In this document: positions 55,798-64,000 of the stretch, piece after piece
How the letters are laid out: every line of letters starts with the position of its first letter
Numbering within the stretch: the first letter of the stretch is position 1
Origin: Oryzias latipes
Lineage: Eukaryota > Chordata > Actinopteri > Beloniformes > Adrianichthyidae
NCBI RefSeq assembly: GCF_002234675.1
Contig: NC_019864.2
Coordinates: 11,797,582-11,861,581, forward strand
Length of the DNA stretch: 64,000 nucleotides
Reading direction: 5' to 3'
Made by a program: the position numbers and the translations under genes
The notes under the pieces: generated by a model
Databases searched by the model: none
Told to the model about the DNA's origin: nothing
What the model saw: the letters and a program-made list of their open reading frames with translations, nothing else

Positions 55798-58700
55798 CTA
55801 ATTTAACATGTTGGTGGCAGGATCACAGTTCTGGTAGAAGATCTGGAAGGAGCTGTCAACATAAGTGACCTTCTTCAGGAAGATCTCCAGCTGCTGCACC
55901 GTCATCTCCTGCACCCTGTTGTCAACCTTGTCGTTGAGGCCGTGAGCCGCAAACGCGGGGAACTTTGAGCGTTCAGAGTATGGAGCATTGTGGTCAAAGT
56001 TGGTGCAGCAGTACGCTGACCAGAGGTAGGTGGGAATGCCCAGGCGGTTGATGTTCTCTCGGCGGATGGTGTGGCCCGACGTGGTGATCCCGGTGATGAC
56101 GTAGGCGGTGCCCCGGCAGTAGTTGTTCAGCCTCTGACGTATGGTGTGTTCGTGGTTTTTCCAGGGGCCGATGTTGAACTCTCGAACTTGAGGGACTACG
56201 TTGGTCAGCGTGTAGGTGGCGGCCTTGTCGTCCAGGTCGCCCTGGTGCTCGTCAGGATTGAGCTGACCGCGTTCGAAGATCACACTGTTGGAGTAGTCTT
56301 CCAGCACAGCCTGAGAGTCCTCAAAGCTGCGGTGATGGTTGTCTGAAGGGAAGTGCTGCATCTCTCTGGAGTCAGACTTCATGGACAGCTGGGAAGACGA
56401 ACAACACAATTCACCACAAGGAGATTCATCTCAGCATTAAATACATTTAAAGTCCCATTCTGATCATCATTTTGATCTATTTTCAAAGTAATCCCGGTCG
56501 TCTTTTAATTATAATTATGCCGTTTTTTTCGGGGAAATTCCAAAAACCTGTGTCGTTTTCTAGCACATAGTTTCTACAGAGCGTTCATTAGAAATTTTGA
56601 ATTGTGGGGGGAACTATAAGCCTCCCCTTATTTCCCATCGTCCCTTTTGTTTACACTGTCTTCTGCTAGCTTACAGCCCCTCACAACCCCAACATAATAT
56701 TACCGCTGCAACAAATTGGAGCTATCCAGACGTACTGTTTTGTACTAGCTACCAGCTCAGACGAGAAAAACAAAGACCTACAAGGATCTAGTCGTCTACA
56801 CGACTGGGGTAGAGCGGGGAGCTTGTGACCTGCCGACATATCTCTGCTATAAGCTTTTTCCAATGGCTTTTTTTCATCTGCTTCTGAATCCCAATTTCAA
56901 TAAAGAAATACTTAGAAATGCAATTTAAAGCTTCATTTGTTTTCCTACTTCAGAAAAATGCCACAAGAACATGTTCAAAACACCAAAAGCACAATTAAAG
57001 TGGGTCTTTAACAACAACAACAAAACCTCATACGTCTATATCCTGAAGTATTTTTGTCAGGATTTAAGAGCGTAGCATTAAGTAGTGTTTTCAAAATAAA
57101 GCTTTGGAAATTTAAATGGTGGCGTGGAACCTTTCATGCTGTTTATAAGAAATGCAGGAATAGCAAAGAAAAGGTTCAGTCAAGGTTTAACCTTCTGAAT
57201 TTGTATCAGGGATATGCAGCACAAGATAATTATTTTAAACTCAAACTTATCTCAAACCTTCATGCAAACACAAACCAGCATGTATCTTTTCCTGACTTAA
57301 ATATTCTAAAAGGTCCATTAATTTTGCAACAATACTACATTATTACTTAAAATTTAGAACGTTAAACTGTTTTTTTTTAAATATGGGTTATATTCTTACA
57401 TTGTATAAAAAAAGTTGATTAAAAGTTTAGAGCTTAAATAAATTTGTTTAAATCAAAAAGTATTTTGTCAGCCACTAATTGTGCAAGTTCACTCCCACTT
57501 AAAAAGATGAGATGCCTATAATTTTCATCATAGGCATATCTCAAAAATGAAAGACAAAATGAGAAAAACAACTTTTTTCGAAGTATTTATTTGTAAATTA
57601 TGGTGGTAAATAAGTATTTGGCCACCTACAAATAAACACGATGTCCGGCTCTCACAGACCTGTAACTTCTTCTTTAAGAGGATCCTCCACTCACTCCCTG
57701 TAATAATGGCACCTGTTTAAACTGGTTACCGATATGAAAGACACCTGGCCTCAACCTTAAAGGGGCTGGGAAGACTGAATCTGCAATAGGTAAGCAGCTT
57801 TGTGTGAAGAAATCACCAGTGAGAGCAATTATTAGGAATGGAAGCCATTCAAGACCACTGATCATCTCCCTCCTTCTGGGGCTTCCTGCAAGATCTCACC
57901 CTGTGGGGTCAGAATGGTCACAAGGACAGTGAGCAAAAATCCCAGAACTACACGGGGGGACCTAGTGATGACCTGCAAAGACCTGGGACCAAAGTAACAA
58001 GGGCTACCATAAGTAACACATGACGCTGCCAAGGACTCAAATCCTGCAGTGCCAGACGTGTCCCCCTGCTAAAGCCAGTACATGTGAAGGCCCGTCTAAA
58101 GTTTGCTAGAGAGCATTTGGATGATCCAGAAGAGGATTGGGAGAATGTCCCATGGTCAGATGAAACCAAAATAGAACTTTTGGAGAAAGAATGTTGAGTT
58201 GCATCCAAAGAACACCACATCTACTGTAAAGCATGGGGGTGGAAACATCATGATTTCGGGCTGTTTTTCAGCAAAGGGACCATGACAACTGATCCGCGTA
58301 AAGGAAAGGATTAATGGGGCCATGCCTTGTCAGATTTTGAGTGAGGACCTCCTTCCATCATCAAGGGCATTGAAGATGAAACGTGGCTGGGTCTTTCAGC
58401 ATGACAACGGTCCCAAACACAAACGCACGAGTAAAGAAGGATTGGTTTTGTAAGAAGCATTTCAAAGTCCAGGAGTGGCTTAGCCAGTCTCCAGATTTCA
58501 ACCCCATAGAAAATTGTTGGAGGGAGTTGAAATTCTGTGTTGCCCAGCGACAACCCCAAAACATCACTGCTCTAGAGGAGATCTGCATGGAGGAATGGGC
58601 CAAAAAGACTTACAGAATATGTTTGACTGCTGTCATTGCCAATAAAGGGTATGTAACAAGGTATTGAGTTGAACTTTTGTTATTGACCAAACACTTTTTT

Positions 58701-59391
58701 TCCCACCATAATTAACAAATAAATTCTTTAAAAATCAGACAATATGACTTTCCGGATTTCGTTTTCTCATTTTGTCTCTTATAGTTGAGGTATGTATATG
58801 ATGAAAATTACAGTTCTCTCATCTTTTTAAGAGGTAGAACTTGCTGACTAAATACTTTTTTGCCCCACTTTACATTACAAAATTATTTATACTTGTTTAA
58901 AAAAGTGAAACCATTCCAACACATCTCTTAATAACGGCTTTTTGGTGGTTTACTTTGAAGGGATGATAGGAAAATAAACAGGCCAGTTGTACCTTTTGCA
59001 TTTTTATGGCCAATCAGTTTAAACTTTCATTTTTCTCGTTTATAAATACTTGCATAGCTGCAAAAAATCCTCAAATAAAGATGTTTTTCCGGTCCCGAAC
59101 AAGCTCTGTTACCTGTGGTTCATACATCCACGGCACGTCGACCTTCTTGAAGCCGTCAGAGCGTTTGAAGGTGTAGGCCGAGTAAACAGGGATGCGGCTG
59201 AAGGTGTCATAGAGAGTGATGAACCGCGGTTTGCCAGCGTAGAACTGACAGATCTTCTTGAACGGCTGCTCCTCGAGTCCCCGTGGCAGCGTCCCCATGT
59301 ACAGGAACTGCTTACACTCTGGTGAAAGGATTTCCTGCACCTCTGCTCCCACCATCCCAGCAAGAAGAAGGCACACGAGCATTCTATCCAT
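55798..59391 (-). CDS. ENDOD1-like secreted DNA/RNA non-specific endonuclease-fold protein, 289 aa, two exons
   Basis: Exons: 59391-59113 (ATG; donor CACAG/GTAACA) and 56388-55798 (acceptor TCTTCCCAG; stop TAG), joined in phase 0. Residues 1-17 ([17 protein letters not shown]) form a signal peptide, so the product is probably secreted or lysosomal. An upstream in-frame ATG at 59427 would put residues before this hydrophobic segment and is less likely. ENDOD1-type blocks: [33 protein letters not shown], then [54 protein letters not shown]. The position of the catalytic DRGH of this nuclease family reads ERGQ here, so the general-base His is replaced by Gln. Activity is therefore doubtful, though the Asn of TNVVPQ is kept. 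The 2.7-kb intron holds a MITE and a Tc1 fossil. Fish carry several endod1-like paralogues, so no exact symbol is given. Confidence 0.88.
56447..57011 (+). mobile_element. TTAA-type MITE family copy inside the endod1-like intron
   Basis: TTAA-AGTCCCATTCTGATC at the left and AAAGTGGGTCT-TTAA at the right, with internal family landmarks (CTTACAGCCCCTCACAACCCC, GCTCAGACGAGAAAAACAAAG). Confidence 0.8.
57452..58871 (+). mobile_element. Tc1-like transposon fossil with long inverted repeats
   Basis: The left (about 57459-57640) and right (about 58675-58868) ends are inverted repeats of about 190-200 bp. Examples are TATTTTGTCAGCCACTAATT / TATTTAGTCAGC, CTTAAAAAGATGAGA and TAATTTTCATCATA. Between them is a broken DDE transposase of the Tc1 type: [30 protein letters not shown] and, in another frame, [15 protein letters not shown] carrying the third acidic residue. 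Stops and frameshifts make it inactive. It lies in the endod1-like intron in antisense to that gene. Confidence 0.9.
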
Positions 59392-59427
59392 TCTGCGTCC
59401 AGGGAAAAACTGCACCAACGGGCACAT

Positions 59428-61880
59428 TTAATCTCTTTAAAATACTACTGGGCGAGATCATTTCCCTGCACAGAGGAGGTTTGAACCATGTCGGGTTTAT
59501 CATGCAAATCCTTATCTGGTACAACCTTGCAACCAGCCATTGCTGAGTTTGGAAAGCAACTTTATACGGCATTCACAGGAAAGAATACCTTTGTCCTTTA
59601 CAGCTTTTATGCATACCGTTTTTAGATAAGAGTTTATTTTGGAAGGAAAAGCACAAGAACTAAACTATATACTCTCAGAGATCAGGTTCGTGACTGTAAT
59701 CCACTGTAAAATTTGAATGGGAATCTATTATTGAATCATAGAAAGTGTTAAGGAGTATAAAACCTACAAAGTGTACATCTGTTTGAACACATTAGTTAAA
59801 AGTCCTAAAAATGCAATTTAGAAAACTTTACAAGAAACATCACAAAAAACCCGGAAAAAAGCCATGAACAGCAGGTTATAAGATGCAAATTCAGTGAAAG
59901 CTGTTAAAAAAAGGACTAACTTGACACAAGTTGTAAAATTTTCTGTTGGAAAGTTTACATCTAACCTTTAGGTTTGAGAATATTCTGAAATGTGAAGGAA
60001 AGGATTAATCTGCATTGATCGTTGTCAACGAAAAACACAAGATCTTGTCTAAAAGTAGGTGCAGCTAAAGAGGAAACGCCTAAACCTTGTATGGTAAGTT
60101 TTACTTACAAACAGAAAAAAAGTTATGAGAAAAGATCTCCATCATAGGAAGCTGAGAAATCAAAATGCAGAGGCTTTCTAGACTGGAACCCGGGTGTAAA
60201 AACATCTTTGTATTCACAGAATAATGTGGTTTTGCACTGCCATGCCATAATTTAGCTTTAATAAAGCTTTAATTTGACCATAGTTTGGGTGAGAAAGGTT
60301 TGCAAAGTTGTGTGCTTTTCTTTCCTTCCCACCATCTTAAAGAATGTGTGTTTTTAGACGAGAGAAAGGCCTGGAATGTTTCCCCAAAGCCTTCTATTCC
60401 CACCACAAAGGGCTGATGGCAGCGTGACCTCTCGAGGGACAAACACTTCCTGTTTACCATCCGAGCATCCACTGTGTTTACGCTGTAATTCTATGCTGAC
60501 CTGGCGGTGCCCTGTCCTCCATCAACCGTTCCAACAACCATTAAGTTATAACTCATGTCGGAGTCACACAGCTGTTAAAAAGAGTAAAAGCTGAGGGTGG
60601 TGGGACAAAGACTTTCATTTTAAACAGAAATGGTTACAGTATTGTACCTTAATTTTAAGTGAAAATAATGTGTTGCCAGAAAAAATCATTTTATTTGGAG
60701 AATTGAGAAGTCATTAACTACTTTGTTATTTATTGTCAATTTTTTGAATACATTGTGAATTTTTTCCTAAACTGTGAATTTGAACAACTTACATTTACAA
60801 AATTTCTTAGTTGGACTACGGCAGTTAACATTCCAAATAATACATTCTGTAAAACAAAAACGAAAAATCGGTGTGGTTTTTGTAAAGACAAATATTTTTC
60901 ATATTTGTCTTCATGTTCATATATGAGAGAAATTGAACAATCGGCCTTGTTCTCATGTCCCATGATTCGGCATTTTTCTTAAAAAAAATTGAGTGAAAAA
61001 CTTTCTAAGAAATTTGTCAATTGTATGTAACTACAATTTTTACTCACCCGTGGCAGATTCAGGGTATTTCTGTTGAATAAAATACGAAAAAAAGCCCAAT
61101 TTAATATTCTAAAAATAACTTTGGAGCGTTGAAATGATCAAACACAGTAAAGGAAATTACTCTCTCTTTTCAGGAAATGTGCACATAAGATATTATTTAT
61201 GATCAACTTTGGCTGCTGGATCAAATTCTCTTCATTTTTTTAGATAAATATAAAAAACAAGTACATTAAATAATTACTATTTAATTTATCCATGGATCTG
61301 TGAAAGCACTGTTAAGAACCTTAAAATTGTTCCGACACACCTGTTCTGAACTGTCCACCTGCAAAACAATAATCTCACCAAAAATGATTTATATTTACTT
61401 TTTTTACAGCAATATTTCACTAAAACACACTTAAATTCACAATGTTCTTTTAAAAAGTTGCATAAAACAGACATTCATTAGCCACAGATTGATTTTGTAG
61501 GTTTAGCCAAGAAGAAAAATATAGTTTCCGCTGAAAACCTTTTGTCGATCTTGTTTAAAGCTATTTTCCGTTCTGAAGTTGTTGATTAGATGAGAGCGTG
61601 TAATTTATCCTTCGTTTTATCAGATTTGATCATTGTAACCAGAGTGTTTCTGAACATGCGACACACTGGGGACAGAATGTTTGCTTGCATTTGCGCATTT
61701 GAAGGTGTTTGCATGTGTGTGAAGAGGACGAGCAGCCTGGACGGCCTTGTTTGTCAGGCTGTTTGTGTGTGGGCTCTCCTGCGGTTTGCAAGTTTGTTTT
61801 AAGGGGGGCTTGTGTTTGCAGACTGTCACTGGGGTGGTCTGGTTCCAGAAAAAGGAGGGCTTCAGTTGGGTTCACTTCTG
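59428..61880. other. Intergenic region between endod1-like and the GPCR
   Basis: No gene or classified repeat was recognised. Frames at 60755-60982 and 61590-62019 overlap on both strands and have no domains. The first few hundred bases are the likely upstream region of the endod1-like gene. Confidence 0.4.
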
Positions 61881-61888
61881 TCTGCGGA

Positions 61889-61902
61889 GAGGACATATAA
61901 AA
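61889..61902 (+). promoter_or_regulatory. Candidate TATA box of the GPCR gene
   Basis: GACATATAAAAACA lies about 110 bp upstream of a GTGAGT donor at 62009. An acceptor TTTTCAG at 62299-62305 precedes the coding exon by about 93 bp. This suggests a noncoding first exon (about 61920-62008), a 297-bp intron and a second exon with the whole CDS. Inferred from sequence only. Confidence 0.45.
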
Positions 61903-62398
61903 ACATACAGACTGAAGAGACAACAGCAGAAAAGAAAGGTCTTGATGAAGATGATAAGATGAAGGCTCCACTGTGGAAATTACTTTCATGAAGCTGTAGA
62001 TGCTTAAAGTGAGTATCATCTCAAAACTAAATCAAGTTTAGAAAGTTATTTTTCATATGCTGTGTGCCTATGGATTCTGAATTTAAAATCTTTTCTCATG
62101 TCTTTTACTATAATCCTGTTGTTTATAGTCCAAAATTCTTTGACTTTTATTCCTATGTTACCTGATTAAAATGAGACTTTTTAAAGAAGATTCGTGCACA
62201 CATCCAATGATAAAAGTTTCTGTCTTTGAGTTTTGTATTTTTTTGTGTGTAATCACAAGGGAAGCTTTTCTGAGTATAATCCTATTTTATGTCTTTAATT
62301 TTCAGACTTTCCAAGTCAAGACTGATGAAGCGAAGGTGAACAGAAGTTTCTGTTTTATTCCTTTTGGACTTATGTGAACTATTACCTAGAATAGACAG

Positions 62399-63817
62399 AT
62401 GTCAGATCAAGATGTCCCCTCTTCCCCCAGCCCTACTCCCTTTCTCCTCTGTGACTACAGCGACTGGTCGCCCTCCCTTTTTATCATCCCTTCAGTCTAC
62501 TTGCTGGCCTTCCTGCTTGGTTGTCTTGGAAACGGCTTGGTGCTGTGGGCCTATTTGGACCGATCTGAGGGCAGGCAGACAGGGGCATGGGGCAAACAGA
62601 AAAGGGAAGTCAGACAGCTCTGCTGTAGTTTCAGAACCAGGATAAAACACGCTCCCCATGGTTGTTTTTGTCCGACAAACAGATCAAATGTCACTGATTC
62701 TTCAGGACAAAGCAGCAGACCCCCGTGTCCTTCCTCCAACACTCATCCTCCTCTCATCCCTCGTCCCTCCAGGTCTCTAACAGACTCCCTCATAGCCAGT
62801 TTAGCGTTGGCTGACCTCTGCTTCCTTGTAACTCTCCCTCTTTGGGCAGTTTACACAGCAATGGGCTACCACTGGATCTTTGGGCAGGCTCTTTGTCAAA
62901 TCAGCAGCTTCCTTACAGCTCTCAACATGTACGCCAGCGTCTTCAGCCTGAGCATGCTCAGTCTGGAGCGGTATTGGATTTTGACCGGTCGCCAGTCCTC
63001 CAGCCAGCAGCCACCACAGAGCTGGCCCTCCAGAGCTTTTTGGGTTCTCGGTGGCGTGTGGGCGGTGGCAGGTGTCCTGGCTCTTCCTGGCTTGCTGCTG
63101 CGCTCGGTCAGGGAGATCGAGCTTGAGCTGGACCCCAAAAACAGCCAGCAGCTGGACTCCAGAAATGCCATCCTTTCCTGTCAGATGGATTACTCCATAA
63201 TGATTGGATCAGAGCTGGATGACTCAGAAAAAGAGAGGATGGAGATGTTGTGGGCTTCTGCCTTGAGCATCAAATCAACTCTGTTCGGCTTCCTGCTTCC
63301 TTTTATCATCTTGCTGGTTTGCTACTGCTCTCTGGCCCAACTCCTCAGCAGACACTTTGGACGGGGCCCTGGTACTGACCGCAAACGCCAGAGGAGACTG
63401 CTCCGGGTGATTGTTACTTTAGTGCTGGCGTTCTTTCTGTGCTGGCTGCCCCTGCATGTTAATAAAACCATGGCCATGCTCCTGGAGTTTGGATTCGTCG
63501 CCTACTCCTGCTCTTTAGACCAAAGTCTGCTGGCTGCCCACCCGTATGTCACCTGTTTGGCCTACATCAACTCCTGCTTGAACCCCTTCCTGTATGCAGC
63601 CTGTGATCCATCCTTTAGGAGGAGATGCAAAGGAGCTCTCCTTACGCTGTGTGGAATATGCAGAGGAAGAGGAGAAACCAAAGCCAGCAAGATTGATGAA
63701 CCTGATGGGAAAGAGGATGGGAGCTCAACTTTTCCCATGAGGACGCAGGACACACATCGGTTAGAGGATGGGGAGGGAGAGGAGATGGTGCTTGCAGTGG
63801 CTGAGGTGGCCTTTTGA
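62399..63817 (+). CDS. Apelin-receptor-like class A GPCR (aplnr2-like), 472 aa
   Basis: A seven-transmembrane receptor in one coding exon. The N-terminus is short with DYSDW, as in apelin receptors (EYTDW in human APLNR). TM1 is about 27-52 with GNGLVLW. TM2 is about 128-150 with SLALAD and VTLPLWA. Cys166 and Cys261 are the likely conserved disulfide. ALNMYASVFSLSMLSLERY (184-192) carries the ERY form of the DRY motif. CQMDYS in loop 2 matches the apelin-receptor CYMDYS. Other motifs are CWLP (348-351) and NSCLNPFLY (391-399). The closest family I recognise is the apelin receptor, then GPR25/GPR15. In that case the ligand would be apelin- or Elabela-like and signalling through Gi, by family inference only. 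Unusual: about 78 residues separate LVLW of TM1 from TM2, against about 13 in human APLNR. The extra Ser/Pro/Cys-rich segment is open and in frame. The C-terminal tail is acidic. Confidence 0.85.
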   Translation: MSDQDVPSSPSPTPFLLCDYSDWSPSLFIIPSVYLLAFLLGCLGNGLVLWAYLDRSEGRQTGAWGKQKREVRQLCCSFRTRIKHAPHGCFCPTNRSNVTDSSGQSSRPPCPSSNTHPPLIPRPSRSLTDSLIASLALADLCFLVTLPLWAVYTAMGYHWIFGQALCQISSFLTALNMYASVFSLSMLSLERYWILTGRQSSSQQPPQSWPSRAFWVLGGVWAVAGVLALPGLLLRSVREIELELDPKNSQQLDSRNAILSCQMDYSIMIGSELDDSEKERMEMLWASALSIKSTLFGFLLPFIILLVCYCSLAQLLSRHFGRGPGTDRKRQRRLLRVIVTLVLAFFLCWLPLHVNKTMAMLLEFGFVAYSCSLDQSLLAAHPYVTCLAYINSCLNPFLYAACDPSFRRRCKGALLTLCGICRGRGETKASKIDEPDGKEDGSSTFPMRTQDTHRLEDGEGEEMVLAVAEVAF

Positions 63818-64000
63818 ACTCAAATTCTCAAAGCCACTGTACTATCTTCCTGATAAACAGGGTCATTTAAAAAAAACCTTAAAAAACAATTGTTTTTTTG
63901 TAAACATATTGACGGATAAACAGTGCATTCTTTGTTTATGATGTCACATTCTCCCCAGAAAAAAGTGTCCACTTCCTAAATTGTGACATGTGATCTGACC
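63818..64000 (+). other. 3' flank of the GPCR
   Basis: The likely 3' UTR; no polyadenylation signal can be assigned before the window ends. Confidence 0.4.

Noticed and set aside
61590..62019. Overlapping frames upstream of the GPCR
   Set aside because: Overlap on both strands, no domains; the region looks like promoter and 5' UTR.
1..64000. CRISPR arrays, bacterial operons or phage features
   Set aside because: None seen; gene structure and repeats are vertebrate throughout.

Overview
The window is vertebrate, and almost certainly ray-finned fish, genomic DNA (a percomorph such as Oryzias would fit). It has split genes with GT-AG introns, long AT-rich introns, fish-type L2, Rex1-like and R4/Dong-like LINEs, tRNA-derived SINEs, a fossil Tc1 element and many hAT- and TTAA-type MITEs. 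Four host genes are supported. (1) srpk2 (SR-protein kinase 2) on the minus strand is seen only as two alternative 5' ends, at 44.3-44.0 kb and 26.3 kb; the rest lies beyond the left edge. (2) pus7 (tRNA/mRNA pseudouridine synthase) is complete on the plus strand, with 15 coding exons at 48.1-54.0 kb. (3) A two-exon endod1-like secreted nuclease-fold gene lies on the minus strand at 55.8-59.4 kb. (4) A single-coding-exon apelin-receptor-like GPCR (aplnr2-like) lies on the plus strand at 62.4-63.8 kb. srpk2 and pus7 are divergent, about 3 kb apart; they are also neighbours in human.

Layout: 0-26 kb is best read as srpk2 intron packed with transposons. A (TA)n tract carries a hAT element and an R4-like LINE fragment that is itself split by an L2 LINE (2.0-7.2 kb). 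An almost intact L2 with two ORFs occupies 8.2-12.96 kb on the minus strand. A Rex1-like remnant (15.8-17.2 kb) contains a nested SINE, and a hAT MITE (17.4-18.0 kb) contains another SINE. 18.3-26.2 kb is mostly unassigned AT-rich DNA. 26.3-44.5 kb lies between the two srpk2 promoters and holds more MITEs, two R4-like pieces in tandem and another Rex1-like 3' end. 44.3-47.4 kb is the divergent intergenic region. 47.4-64 kb carries pus7, endod1-like and the GPCR, with MITEs and a Tc1 fossil in introns and spacers.

The most notable observations are: (a) the L2 at 8.2-12.96 kb has ORF1 and ORF2 in one frame, separated only by a UGA in the readthrough context UGA-CUA-G, with no AUG before the ORF2 endonuclease; (b) a 411-bp hAT MITE with a perfect 8-bp target duplication sits exactly on the pus7 exon 8/intron junction, and its first base supplies the T of the splice-donor GT; (c) a TTAA-flanked MITE family has seven or eight copies here; (d) the GPCR has a first intracellular loop roughly 65 residues longer than in apelin receptors. 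All boundaries were read by eye; no alignment or database search was run.
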